From the NCBI GenBank assembly GCA_964030785.1, contig OZ034975.1, forward strand, positions 20,118,142 through 20,182,141: 64,000 nucleotides of DNA, in the 5' to 3' direction. The first letter of the stretch is position 1; each line of letters begins with the position of its first letter. This document shows positions 24,101 through 34,400 of the stretch, piece by piece. A program made the position numbers and the translations under genes. Source of the stretch: Siderastrea siderea (Eukaryota > Cnidaria > Anthozoa > Scleractinia > Rhizangiidae). A model generated the notes under the pieces. That model saw only the letters and a list, made by a program, of their open reading frames with translations, was not told the origin of the DNA and did not search any database.

Positions 24101-27100
24101 GCCAACAATGTCACTATAACAGTGGTGCTTAACACGTAAGACTAACTGTTTGACATTATTTCAACATCAAAATGATTTGATTGTCTAGTATACCCTATTT
24201 ACTCAATTAAGCGCCGCCCCTGATTAAGTGCCACCCTCAATTAAGGACGTTCATGGGAAAAACTTCTACAACAGATTTTTTTTAATAGTTTGGCTACAGT
24301 CAGATAATGAGTTACCTATGTCAGAAATGCAAAAAAATTAGGGGGTCACCAACTTCGTTTATGAAATAAAGCGCATGGAAAACTACCCCAATTTTGACAC
24401 ATCAGTCCTCGTAACTCGACATGGCCTCGGTGCTTGTTAGTTGAAAAATATTAAAAATGATTCGCTGTAGACCCACTTTCCTAGTCAAATTTTATTTAAC
24501 TGGGTCTGTCAAGTTAATAATTTGAACCGGTGTCATCCTTTAAATTAAACTGAACCTCTAAGATGGACTTTTACAAACTCCGTGCAACTACAATAATAGC
24601 AAAATTCAACGATGCAAGGGCAGAAAAGTTGTCAAACATCAAACTTCCACAATACAGATTTTCTTTAATTTCTCACAAAACGTAGATAATTGACAAAGAA
24701 AGTGATCAATCAAAAGAAAATATGGGGTCACCAAACATTTAAGAGAGTTAAACCCATGCATAGATATTAAAGTGCCCACTAGCGCAATATATCTCCACAT
24801 TTCTTCAACAGCACACACGCTCAATGCATGACGTGGCATGACATTGCGAAGTGGATTGCGTGCACAGTAAGGATGCACAGAAACAATTAGCGTGAACGTC
24901 CTTAAGCGCCGCATATGACAGCTAAGATATTAAAGAGCGCCGCCCTCGAATAAGCGCCACATTCATTCAAAACAGTATGGCACCTAATCAAAGCATCATC
25001 AGACTTAATCAATGTTGCAGGAGCAAAACTAATTAACAAGGACGGTACAAGTCAATCTAAACCAGCCTCTGAAATTTATTCTCCTGTATTATGATGTTTT
25101 TTAGCTTGAAGTGGGTACATTTCATTATTTTTTCTTTGTTAACCTTTGCTTGTTATCATGTACAAATATTATGTTTTTTTAAAGAGCACAGCCCTCAAAC
25201 AAGCCCCGCATCTTAGACACTAAAAAATTTATAGAGCACCACGGTGCTTACTCGAGTAAATACAATACCTTGTATGGTGCCTACCTGTAAATTTTCATCC
25301 TTTTCATCTACAATATCCTGCGGAACATTTCTTTTCTTTTGCACACAGTCATCTCTTTTGGCCTGATGTAAACAAGAACAACATAACCAAATTAGCACAT
25401 TTAGGGCCGGTTATTTAACAAAGTTTAGAGGAGGTTTAACAAAACCACGGTCTAAATCGATTTCAATCTGGCATACCTAAATATGTATACCTTCTTTACT
25501 ACTATAAATGTCAAGTAGACATGTAGCACAGACTACTACAATATTTATTTCTTACAAATAACCCGCTTGTAAACAGATGTAGAGGTTTATTTGTTGCCTT
25601 AAACCACGGTCTACATGTAAGTAAGACTTCATTTAAATAATCAGCCCTTAGTGTTTGATGCAACTCTGTTTAAAAGCATGTTTGTTAAAACAACAAACCT
25701 TTCTCAGCTCAACAGTGACTTCATTTCTTCTTTGCCTTAGAGCCTGAAAATGCACAACAAATCAAAAGTTGTTTAAAACAATAACAACTAATTTTTTAAT
25801 TATTTTTTTTTCTAACAAGAAATTTTCAGTCTAAAACTGTTCATGCAAATCTTAAATCAGGCAGAGGAATTTGAAAGCCATGGTTTGTTTCTTCTCTGTC
25901 TTCAAAATCACAAATTTGTAGATTCAACATTTCATATTTGTGGCATTACACCTGCAGTGGGATTTTAGTGAGTAAAACAACAAACAATGCATTCACTCAA
26001 ACATATCTGTGCTATTTACAACCTTACTTTAACAAATGCTTTCAAAATAAACAAACTCATACAATACCTACTACACTCAGGATATGGTGATGAAATAATA
26101 ACGAAAAATATGAGAATTGTTAATCTCAGACAAAATAAAGTGTATTTAGTTAATGAAAAAATCTGCCTTTCCAAATCAAAAGCCTGGCAATAACTTTCCA
26201 CAAAACAGTTAGATGCTCTAACTAATATAAGCCACAGCCCCAATGTCCTACTAGCAAAGCAAAGATACTTGGAGGAGACTCTGGGACTAGACTATAGGGA
26301 GGTTTTTTCATGGCTTGATTTTGCATGATTGTCAATTCCATTATAACAAGAACAGTCATGGTAACTTGGAGCACTGCCCTGGATGGGTAGCTAGTCCATC
26401 AAAGGGATACTCCATATTTATCTTGGCAGAGAAAGACATTAAGGTTCTTGTCTGAGACAGCATGACAATGAAAAGACCAATTTAGCCTCTAATCACTAAC
26501 CCTCCAAACTTTTGATCAGCAGTATGACACACTTTCTACTGCACCTCCATGTAAGCAGCTCACTCTTTACCAGCACAAGACAAAGTTTCTTTAAATTTTC
26601 ATAACTTTTGGCAACTCTTTGACGAGGAACAATAAAACTGTACATCCTGTACTCATGAAGTTAGAGATAGTTGCATAACAGAAGAACTTGTCATGTAAGT
26701 TACAGTGAAGTGTTGGATATTGGAAGAGGACATAGTATTTCTTATCAACATTGAAAAGGGCCTATAATCCTTTTTGTCAAGCTCTATGTCAGTGGATGTG
26801 AAATAAGGAAAGCAGATGCTGGAGTCAATCTTCAACCCCTTTGCCACTCAGTCTTCATTCATTTTATTTTCACAATTGCCATCTCATTACCTATGAGTGC
26901 TCTTTACAATCAAAAGACAGTGGTTATAGATATACAATAAGACAAGTTATCACAAAGCTTGATAACAATGGTACAAATAGAAGTCCTACAGCACTTGATA
27001 AACAGATCAATTTACATATTTTGAGACACAGCAGCCACTGGGATTCCAGTTTCTAAGGTTATTGTAAAACAGAAGAATTGGAAATACAGGCAATAAGAAC

Positions 27101-28078
27101 CATGTGTGCAACAAAGTACTATGTAGATGACACCTGTCAATAATGCCGACAAGTCACCTTAGAAGCAAACTTCCATTATTGACAGGACTACATATTACTG
27201 CAGCTTAAGTCTGTGTTAGGGAAACAGAGAGATCAATGTATCCTCTGATCGAGGAACATGACAGAGATGTTACAAAAATATGCTTTGGTTGCTCCCAAGC
27301 CTCCACTATTTCAGAGCTCAGAAATGAGGCTGGTCACTCTTCATGTAGAAATGAGGTAAAACTAATTTCTTATTGTACAGTCAAAAGGACATTCATGTAA
27401 GACTTCAACCAATGGACATTAAAAAAAGACAATGGAATTCAAAAGCTGTTGTTTTCATTGTAAAAACAGAGAAAGGAGTGGCGCAATGGTCACTCAATCA
27501 TTTAGACATTTCTTTTCCCTATATTGCACGAGTCCCCTAAAAGTAACGAAAGCCAAAGAAGTCGCGAAGATGGTGCTTAGAGCCAACTTTACTGTGTGAG
27601 ATGTCTTGTTCTATGTTACGTACCTGTTTTACTCAATAACTTGAACATTCCCCCTTATAAAATTAAACAACACCAGTTTATAATAAAATATCTTTCTCAG
27701 TGACTAACTACTGTAACTCCATGTACTTACTGTTAAAATGTTTCCAAAACAAAACAAAACCAACGAGGTTCGTCCACATGAAGTACTGCACAACTGGTGC
27801 AAACTGCAAACAACTTATTACGTACTTGAACAAACCAAAATCAAGCACCTAATTGCCTTTATCCAACTCAAAAGCTATCACTTCATATAGCAGAACTTTT
27901 CACGGCAGTACAGATTATAAAACCTCACTGCTGAATCACATGCTGCACGATGCATACCGACAGACACATTCAAATAACCCCGCCACACTGATAATACAAT
28001 AAATATATTACTTACCGTTAGATCCTTGTCCTTGTTTTTATAATACTTATGTCTCGAGTCTGCTGTTTTAGTGGACAT
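4827..28078 (-). CDS. KPNA4-like: Importin subunit alpha (karyopherin alpha, KPNA3/KPNA4 type)
   Basis: Adaptor that binds nuclear localisation signals and importin beta for nuclear import. The 24 coding exons (minus) are 28078-28016, 25743-25699, 25362-25285, 23506-23480, 23149-23097, 22254-22207, 20693-20646, 20182-20097, 19913-19827, 18362-18280, 17686-17600, 15058-15014, 14934-14872, 12924-12856, 11469-11413, 11331-11260, 10592-10539, 10123-10073, 9741-9670, 9316-9248, 8802-8761, 6970-6919, 6205-6114 and 4928-4827. All have GT-AG borders and compatible phases. They sum to 1545 bp, or 514 aa plus stop, close to the family norm of about 520. The basic importin-beta-binding domain is in exons 1-3 ([22 protein letters not shown]). 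Armadillo repeats carry the NLS-groove Trp/Asn ladder: WALTNIA, WALGNII, WVIVNLC, WFLSNIT, WAISNFT. The acidic C-terminus ends GGFKFC. LERDD and NKDPPPPME favour the KPNA3/4 subfamily. Confidence 0.95.
5474..5494. repeat. poly-T tract
   Basis: An uninterrupted T run in the last intron of importin alpha. Read on the gene strand it is a poly-A run. Confidence 0.8.
6463..6574. mobile_element. Short foldback MITE (GGGCCCGGTT ends)
   Basis: The ends are GGGCCCGGTTGTTC on the left and AAAACCGGGCCC on the right. Internal pairing (GGGTTACGCTAACCC, GGGTTAGCGTTAA) makes a 112-bp hairpin with no coding potential. It lies in the intron between importin alpha exons 23 and 22. Confidence 0.7.
7116..7439 (+). 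pseudogene. Penelope-like GIY-YIG endonuclease C-terminal fragment
   Basis: The open frame reads [17 protein letters not shown] and runs to a TAA at 7437-7439. It has the H-A-x-x-x-GH-x-x-x-W spacing and the block [20 protein letters not shown], which I recognise from GIY-YIG domains fused to Penelope-like reverse transcriptases. The GIY and YIG strands themselves are absent, cut off at the left inverted repeat. No ATG opens the frame. It lies antisense to importin alpha within an intron. Confidence 0.7.
7452..7496 (+). ncRNA. Hammerhead-ribozyme-like motif, Penelope fragment A
   Basis: In order: ATCGC (7452-7456, stem I), CTGATGA (7457-7463, core), GAC (7465-7467) pairing GTC (7481-7483, stem II), GAAA (7484-7487), AC/GT mini stem III, GTC (7489-7491, cleavage triplet), GCGAT (7492-7496) closing stem I with ATCGC. 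Penelope-like elements are known to carry minimal type I hammerheads that work as dimers, and the self-complementary ACGT suits this. One extra A (7464) between core and stem II departs from the consensus, so activity is uncertain. Confidence 0.6.
7641..7695 (-). ncRNA. Mutated hammerhead-like motif in the left arm of fragment B
   Basis: This is the inverted copy of the motif at 8341-8387. On the minus strand it keeps the GAAACGTC block and flanking stem sequence. Its core reads CTTATGA instead of CTGATGA, so a catalytic base is changed and the copy is probably inactive. Confidence 0.5.
7812..8135 (+). pseudogene. Penelope-like GIY-YIG endonuclease domain
   Basis: A 107-residue frame without an ATG, ending in TAG at 8133-8135. 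It begins [20 protein letters not shown] and continues with [10 protein letters not shown], a His-rich AEHH, and [12 protein letters not shown]. This is the GIY-YIG fold with a paired-Cys knuckle, as in Penelope-like elements. Just upstream the same frame reads DKDRRGA after an in-frame TAA, so the connection to reverse transcriptase is broken. It is a decayed fragment. Confidence 0.75.
8341..8387 (+). ncRNA. Hammerhead-ribozyme-like motif, Penelope fragment B
   Basis: TTGACT (8341-8346) pairs with AGTCAA (8382-8387) as stem I. CTGATGA is at 8347-8353, GAC/GTC stem II at 8355-8357 and 8371-8373, GAAA at 8374-8377, and GTC at 8379-8381 immediately before the stem I 3' strand. Stem III is only AC/GT with no loop, so cleavage would need a dimer. 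As in fragment A, one extra base (8354) separates the core from stem II. Confidence 0.6.
9155..9181. repeat. (AG)n microsatellite
   Basis: A perfect AG dinucleotide run in an importin alpha intron, between exons 21 and 20. Confidence 0.95.
9797..9874. repeat. 39-bp tandem duplication
   Basis: Two adjacent 39-bp copies starting TAGCACGT and containing GTATAGCCACAAAG, differing at about two bases. Intronic. Confidence 0.85.
15782..16753 (+). mobile_element. Homeodomain-coding inverted-repeat element with ATCGAT-array ends
   Basis: The termini are CCAGGCATAA on the left and TTATGCCTGG on the right, flanked by a possible 6-bp duplication CTTTTT (15776-15781 and 16754-16759; low complexity, so weak). 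The two ends, each about 240 bp, are inverted copies. Each is itself roughly palindromic around CCAAAAATTTTGTGG, and together they hold at least sixteen ATCGAT hexamers and many ATTGAT/ATCAAT variants. The unique centre (about 16021-16510) encodes a homeodomain protein and ends with an AATAAA signal at about 16435. The element is nested in an older transposon. Confidence 0.75.
16123..16392 (+). CDS. Homeodomain protein encoded inside the transposable element
   Basis: The open frame runs from after a TAA (16120-16122) to TAA at 16390-16392. No upstream ATG exists in frame, so it may be the last exon of a spliced gene, may use a non-ATG start, or may be truncated. Basic KRKRAA residues lead into a full homeodomain. 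It begins RTKFSHLQ at position 5 and keeps L16, F20, L40, W48, F49, N51 and R53 ([10 protein letters not shown]). Position 50 is Asn, an unusual specificity residue. A short hydrophilic tail NENRPSDD follows. The family cannot be assigned: it lacks the three-residue TALE insertion, and no POU or CUT domain is visible. It is unlike the Arx-like homeodomain in this window (Q50), so it was not copied from it. Confidence 0.7.
   Translation: MAFLLTKLHLHKRKRAASSTTNTRTKFSHLQKMALEALFKESRYPSQGVIEEFAKLNNLDGATVKVWFNNKRQRDTGEQNTNENRPSDD
18836..19701. mobile_element. MITE-like element with CAGGG/CCCTG ends
   Basis: The left end (CAGGGTTAAAGCTTGGCGG) and right end (GACCAAGCACTGAGG to TAGCCCTG) are imperfect inverted copies. 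Both ends carry CCTGGGCCACTAA. The interior has no supported gene. Intronic, importin alpha exons 10-9. Confidence 0.55.
20912..21088. mobile_element. Short foldback MITE
   Basis: TGGTCAGCGGGTGGTCGCC at the left pairs with GGCGACCACCTGCTGACCA at the right. The arms continue through GGGTAATGGAA/TTCCATTACCC, so the 177-bp unit forms a long hairpin. Confidence 0.7.
22714..22877. mobile_element. Short foldback MITE
   Basis: CCATTTGGCTGT (22714-22725) pairs with ACAGCCAAATGG (22866-22877). Pairing continues inward through CAAAATGTGGTAAGAACA. No coding potential. Confidence 0.65.
24196..25262. mobile_element. TIR element with AAGCGCCGC-rich ends
   Basis: TATTTACTCAATTAAGCGCC (left) and GGTGCTTACTCGAGTAAATA (right) are imperfect inverted ends. 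GCGCCGC blocks recur at both sides. A TTAA-flanked element (24245-24901) is nested inside. Related GCGCCGC repeats occur near 57.45-57.87 kb. Confidence 0.55.
24245..24901. mobile_element. TTAA-flanked MITE (piggyBac/Kolobok-like)
   Basis: GGACGTTCA and TGAACGTCC are inverted ends directly flanked by TTAA at 24241-24244 and 24902-24905. TTAA target duplication is characteristic of piggyBac and Kolobok transposons. With 657 bp and no transposase it is non-autonomous. Confidence 0.65.
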
Positions 28079-28300
28079 TTCTGTGTGGTTGGTAATTTTG
28101 ACTTGCTAACGTTTAAAATGCCAGAAGAAGGAAAAAGTCTTCCAGTCACCGGCAACGAAGCTCCGCCATGTAAAAAATCTGCTTTGCCAGTTGGCCTTGT
28201 GCGCGTGATCAAAATTTAAAGCTGCTGACCATCTAATGCGTGGGCTCTCGAAGGTACTCACGATCACGTGGATACCAGAGGAACAGAGCGAATTTCAAGA
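28079..28300. promoter_or_regulatory. Shared bidirectional promoter region
   Basis: Only 222 bp separate the importin alpha ATG (minus) and the small membrane protein ATG (plus). An E-box CACGTG is at 28265-28270. Both 5' UTRs must fall here or overlap, so common regulation is likely. Confidence 0.5.
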
Positions 28301-28468
28301 ATGGGGTTCCTTGATAGCTACAAGCGTTTGCCACGGAGAACAAGGATAATTCTGGGGGTCCTTGGAATCACTATTGGTCTAGCAGGCCCATATCTTTTGC
28401 CTTTTGCTCCGCTGATCGAGAAACCAGAAGAAAACAAAGATGCCATACCGAAATCGGCCTCCTCATGA
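28301..28468 (+). CDS. 55-aa single-pass small membrane protein
   Basis: The ATG at 28301 has a good context (A at -3, G at +4), and the frame ends in TGA at 28466-28468. The protein starts MGFLDSYKRLPRRTR, a basic N-terminus. One hydrophobic helix (IILGVLGITIGLAGPYLL, about residues 16-33) follows, then a short charged tail EKPEENKD. Basic N-terminus plus one helix resembles small mitochondrial or SMIM-type proteins, but I cannot name the family. It is intact, intronless in its coding part and head to head with importin alpha, which supports a real gene. A possible poly(A) signal AATAAA is at 28756-28761. Confidence 0.65.
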   Translation: MGFLDSYKRLPRRTRIILGVLGITIGLAGPYLLPFAPLIEKPEENKDAIPKSASS

Positions 28469-29780
28469 CGTCACTCTGTTCAGAATATTCATCATTTCAT
28501 GAAATCGTGTGAATGTTTCAGATGTTTACACCGGACAGAAAATCTGGAAAATATATTTTGCACCTTAGTTTTGGAGAGAATGTTGTTTATGTTGTCGGGT
28601 TCACAACGTTGGACAGGCGGGAATGGAATACAGTATGTTGATTGAGCCATGCCTTTGACTTGAATGGAAATAATTTTGACTTCTGCAATGGAAATTCAAA
28701 ATGTGGAAAACTATTTAAAACTTTTCAGTTACAATGGCTTTGGAGGTTGTTCAAAAATAAAACCTTTCTTGACTCTCAAGGCTCTGCCTCAGCTGCACTG
28801 AGGATATGCACTCGGGATAAGGGTGTTGATGCACCCATCAATGTTGAACAACAGAAACATGCAGTGTTCTGGCCAAAGTACTGTCAGCATTTTCAGTGGC
28901 TGTGAAGATGGACAGTTACAGCTAACAGAAGTAGAGATCATGTTCAAATTGATGCCAGAGCTTTGTGGAAGTCTGCTAAAATGTGGTCATTTTTTAGAAC
29001 CCTTTTTTTTTGTGCTGTCTTGGATGATTACAGAAATTGTATGATAACTTACATTAAGTTATAACAGACAGATAAAAGGAAGGGGGGGGTGGGGGGGAGA
29101 ACAAACACACCCAAATGGCAAGATATGAATGGGACATCTGTATCAACAGGATTATTGAGTTGGAAGGGTTTTCTAATAAAAATTACTGTGCAAAGTATCA
29201 GTCAGGCCAAGAGAAAGTTACTGTAACACAGTGAGGTCATGGTATTGACAGCATGGGTTATAACGCAGAGCTCAGCTGTAGCTTTCACCTGACAAAGCCA
29301 CTATTGCTTCAGGATGGACAGTAACTCAGTATTTGGTTGTACATATACAGTAAAACCTTCATTAGTGCAGACTCACCGACAATTCTCCAGATAATCTGAG
29401 TCTGAATAACTGAGGAAAAATGGAACTGAGCATGTCATAGAACTATGCAAGACGTTGACTACCACAACCATACCATGGAATTGTTTAGAGAAAACTGCAT
29501 CCATAGAGGGATATGATTATTACATCTTGCTAAAGATCAGATGTGATGTTGCCTAAGATCTTGCATGACTGGTTAATCGTCATAAGGAACAGAATAGGGA
29601 GACCATAGCAACAGTTTTCAAATTATGTTAAAAGTGCACAGGGAAACTACCAACAAAAGAGTGAAAACAAGAGGTCCTCATCAAGTCCATTCACACTCCC
29701 CCCTCCCCACCCCACTGCTTTCTGACAAAATAGTAGAGATTGCTAGAGGTCAGTAAGGAGCTGCTAATTTCTTACATCTC

Positions 29781-29870
29781 ATTTCTTGTGGCCTGAATTT
29801 TAGCCAAGTCCTCCTTGTCAGAGTGATTTCTTGTGGCCTGAACTTTAGCCATGTCCTCCTTGTCAGAGTG
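29781..29870. repeat. 45-bp tandem duplication
   Basis: Two adjacent copies starting ATTTCTTGTGGCCTGAA and ending TGTCAGAGTG, nearly identical. Confidence 0.85.
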
Positions 29871-30277
29871 GTTTTACAAAGTTAGCTTGACTTGGAGTCA
29901 GAATTAACTTTTTTTTGAGGTTCAAATGAAAAAAAAAACAAGCAAACAAACAAACTCAAAGCAGCAAAGAAGAACATCATTTTAATATTTTTGACTGTTT
30001 CATCTTAAGTCGGTTGAGAAAGCCTACACAATACCTTTAGAAAGGCTTCAAATTTGATGACAAGCAGTCATTTTGATTAACCACAGATTATAATAGGAAC
30101 AATGAAGGATGGTAAGTCTGTGGTTTTTGGTGATAAAAAAATAGATCACAGTTAGCTGCATATTTAGAGCAGTTAATTGATTCAGATGTCTCTCTCTGGG
30201 GTAGGCAATCTGAGGAGAATGCTGAAATTCAGCCTAGCTGCTTTTAACATCACACTTATTAAAAAGAAAAAGACATC

Positions 30278-30695
30278 CCGGGAGGGGGGGTACTCCCTAT
30301 AATGGCTCGTACGGGGAGGCTCCGCATGAAAGGGGTACCTTTTTCAGGTTTCAGGTATATAGAAGGGTAGGGTTTTCACGAGCTGAAGTATATGAAAGGG
30401 TAGGGAAATCTGTCATTTAGGTATTAAATATTTTGAGTAGATATTAGTAATATTGTTTTTGGTTAACATCTCTTCCGGTAATACTGTTCTCCTCTAAAAT
30501 CGTTCATTAACCACATTCCAAGGGTTTAGAAAAAGGATGCAGTGTTCTTAAGTAGGTATGTGAAAAGGGTACCATTTTTCAATGGAAGGTATTGAAAGGG
30601 ATACCTTTTCTGTCAAAATGGTATATAGAAGGGTAAGGGGTTGGACCTCAGGGCGTAGCCACCCCGTATAAAACTTCGTTGGGTACCCCCTCAGG
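30278..30695. mobile_element. hAT-like MITE with 8-bp target duplication
   Basis: The ends are CCGGGAGGGGGGGTAC and GTACCCCCTCAGG. AAGACATC flanks both sides (30270-30277 and 30696-30703). An 8-bp duplication is typical of hAT elements. The interior repeats GAAAGGGTA/GGTACC motifs and codes for nothing. Confidence 0.65.
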
Positions 30696-31438
30696 AAGAC
30701 ATCTCTTGTGAAAATGATGCCAGGCTTTAAGGATCATCAAACTGCAAGATATAAGCCACTCGCAAACCTACGGTAAGTTCTGTACACAGTGGATAATTGT
30801 AAAATAGAAAGCAAGAAAAACGTTGGGCAACCAGGGCGAGTAAGCAAACAGATGACTATGTTAATTTCATATAAAGTCTAAATTCTCTGTTATTAGTGAA
30901 TTTGCATAATTAAATAAACTAATTATTATGAAAAGAAAGCTTGAAAGCATTGATGCTGAGTTCCGTCCCTTGTTAGTTTATATGAAAAGTGTCTGACACA
31001 AGGTCCCTAATTTCTGCAATGGTCTACAAGTAATTACTCAGCGAAGCATGATCATCTGGGTATAAAGTGTATAGTCTGACTCCTGTTATAATGTCCGCAA
31101 GTAAAATACTGAAATAGAAAGGCAAAAAAACAGACCCAAATGAATGAATTAATAAACAAATGACCAGACTAAGAACGAATATTTTTTAAAGTATTTACAT
31201 AAAGAAAGAAAGAAACAAAAGAAAGAAAGATATTCCCGCTTGTCCCAAGTCCCAGACAATTTATTTGTTGGTTCCAGTCTCTCCACTCATTCCCTGTCAC
31301 TGAAGCCACTTACAGGCGACAGAGCGATATCTCGTTTTGTGTCTGTGATTTCAAACCTCAGCTTTTGGGTGGAAAGTCCAATCTAGCAACCGTATTAAAT
31401 TGATTCAAATAAGTGCCGTATAAAAGCAATTGGGCACA

Positions 31439-34400
31439 ATGGCAGAAGGCAAGCTAGGACCCTGTATGCAGTGCGTTCGTTTTATGTTGTTCGTTTTCAA
31501 TGCGCTGTTTTGGGTAAGTCATTCGATCGTTTCTCATTATTGTCCGTTGTAACTGTGTACAAATGCTTAATAATCTCTGCTTTAGAGTTCTCCCGTAAGA
31601 TGCAGCCTTTGGGAGCTTGAGGAATCATATTAGATGATGAACTGAATACATCAAAACGTGTTCTCTCAAACACTGCACCCGTCGTTCACTTTTACGAGCT
31701 TACGTCGTCGACGTAAGCTTAAGCTTAAGTCTAAGTTAATCAATCTTTGGTTATTGCATGCGATTGTATTCTAACCTACAGACAACGATTAAATGAAAAC
31801 GAAGTTTTTTAACATTTGCCTCTGTTAACGGTTTGAATAGTTACTCCTCCAACTCTGTTTTGTGGAGGAAAAAATATAAGTTTATAACGCCCACAATACC
31901 TAACGGCGTAATCAATCTTCCTCAGAGCTGTACGGAAAACATTCCTCTGCGATCTTATACGTGATGCGAAAAAAACTGAATGAAATGAAAAGTCGGTTTC
32001 GGTTGTTGTAGCAACATGTCTTGTATGGGCGCTTTCTGTCTCATGATCGGAGCATATTCCCATTATCCTGAGAAAAAAATCCCCATGTACATGTTGCCGT
32101 TGTTTTATGTTTTTTTATAAATACCGTATTTTCTCGATTAAACGCCGGGGGCGTTTATTTAAAACTCGGCCTCGTAGACCCGGCGGTTATTCGGGGCCCG
32201 GCATTTATTTATTAAATGCATTTTTCACCAATCCATTTTTTAACATCAGTACTGGAGGTTTGTTGAATCAAGAACCAACTTTCAACAAAAACATTGAAAA
32301 AATGTGAAACAATGTCATCAACTTTGTCTGATCTAAGTGAATCTGGTAAGTTGTTACAAAATAACATCACTGACAGGAACACCGTCCGTTCTCAGTGAAA
32401 CATGGAGGAAGTGTATCGGTAACTGCCCGACAGCAAACGTTCTGTGCTAGCAATTTAGAACAAGGTGATGGCAAGGTTCCTGCTACATCAGTTCTGAGAA
32501 AGGCAAAATTATGGAACGATTCAAGAAACTGCTAAAGAAATGCTGGGGAGACTCTTGAGATGATTGATCCTTGTTTGTGTACAAGCCCGCAAAAAAGTTA
32601 CCATGAGATTGACTTGATACCTGATGCGCCATTTGTTTCATCTGTTTTAGTTAGAAGTACCTTTGAACAAGGCAGTTTGGTTTGAATGTCAGTGTATAAA
32701 TTCAAATAATATGGTAGAAAGAGAACTAGCATGTAGTTGCGACATATAATCCTAATATAATATACCCATCTTGGGGTCCGGCGTTCAATCGAGAAAATAC
32801 GGTACGTAAGCTTAAATCTTGGTAATCCTTGCGAACATCTTTCTTTTTAAATGATGGCAGATTTTATGGCAGAGCATTGGAAGGCTGATTAAGGCTGGTT
32901 TTGATAAAAATTATATTATAGTCCAGTTTGTCTTTATTGTCCCAGTTGCTTCAAAACTAGTTCAACCGACCAGGGGACCGTTGCTCAAAAGTCCCGATAA
33001 CTTTTCGGGCTGGGGCCCATTTCTCGAAAGTCCCGATAACTTTTCGGGCCCGGAAAGCATAAGATGCAAAATAAAGTTGACGAAGCAAGTCAAAGTGCTT
33101 TGCGGGTTAAAAGCTACACCACAATTTTATCGATTTTGATTTTAAAATTTAGCTCCGGGCCCGAAAAGTTGCCGGGGCTTTCGAGAAACGGACCCCAGGG
33201 GTCCGTTTCTCAAAACTCCTGATAACTTTCCAGATGCGGTAAGTATATTTTTGAGCTCATATATTTATCAGCTAATGGTAATTATTGTCACAAAATCAAA
33301 ATCAATAAAAATTGTACCCAGCCATTTGCGAATATTGTGCACCTAAAATAGTTTTCAAGCCCGGAAAGTTATTGGGAGTTTCAAGGCCCGTTTCTTGAAA
33401 CTCCCGATAACTTTCTGGACCCCGTAAGTATTTTTTTGAGCTTATTTATTTATCAGCTAATGGTAATTATTGGAGCAAACTTAACGATATCCTTTACAAA
33501 ATTATAAATTAAGCTTTCAAAATCCATAAAAATTGTATAGCTATTGGAGAATATTGTGCACCTAAAATAGTTTCCGGGCCTGGAAAGTTACCGGGAGTTT
33601 CAACAAACAGGCCCCTGGAAAGCTATTTTATGAGCGCGTGGTTTACCTTAAAAATTGTAAGTTGATGAAAAAAGTCGAGCTGGTTTGCCAGCTAAACACC
33701 ACCATTCTATAGATTTTGATTTTAAAATATAGCTCTGGGCCCAAAAAGTTACCATGTCTTTCAAGAAACAAGCCCTAGGACGATTAATAATGGTAATAGG
33801 AATGAGTAGAGTCCGATTCGGTCTGTAGTCATGTGAGTGATTAACAAAATCGTGGGAGTCCGATTTGTTTGATCAGAAGTATGATTACAAACAGAATTGG
33901 ATGACACAAAGTCCTGTTACCAATAATCATATCTAGAACAAAATGTTAGAAAGAAAAAGGAGAAAAACTTTCTGGAGAAAGAAAAGAAAACAGTTTTAAT
34001 TGCAAGATACTTATTCAAGTGCAATTGACTCATTACAATGCACACTATGGTATGATGTGTATGCTGTCCAAATTATTACACTGTTCTAGCAATGCTCAAA
34101 TCATGGCTGGCTATAGCCAATGAGATTTGAGAGTTTTGTTATAGGTATGTTTATGTGGAAACAATGGCAGGGTGATGGCAAACGATCTGGACAATTCGGA
34201 TGACCCTGATTGAGGAGATCTTAAACAATATAAAGTGTTCAACTGGAAAGCACTCTCCAATGCTGGGAATGATCTGGGCAATCCAAATCTACCTCAGAAA
34301 GCGTCAGTTAAGCAATTTAAAAACTAAGGAAAACTTGGTGGCGTGAAGTTAAAGCTCTTGAGCAAGTGAAGAACAAACCAGTTTCCTTCTGTGCATATAG

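Larger units (their letters stand above)
28762..31438. other. Intergenic region before the tetraspanin
   Basis: No supported gene. It contains a 45-bp tandem duplication, an 8-bp-TSD MITE, and an AAAG-rich simple repeat at about 31200-31230. The tetraspanin promoter should lie close to 31439. Confidence 0.6.

Noticed and set aside
24639..24914. 91-codon minus-strand frame
   Set aside because: It lies inside the TTAA-flanked MITE and crosses its border; no transposase motif.
28268..28300. Upstream extension of the 55-aa membrane protein
   Set aside because: The extension begins at GTG. The ATG at 28301 has better context and gives a typical basic N-terminus.
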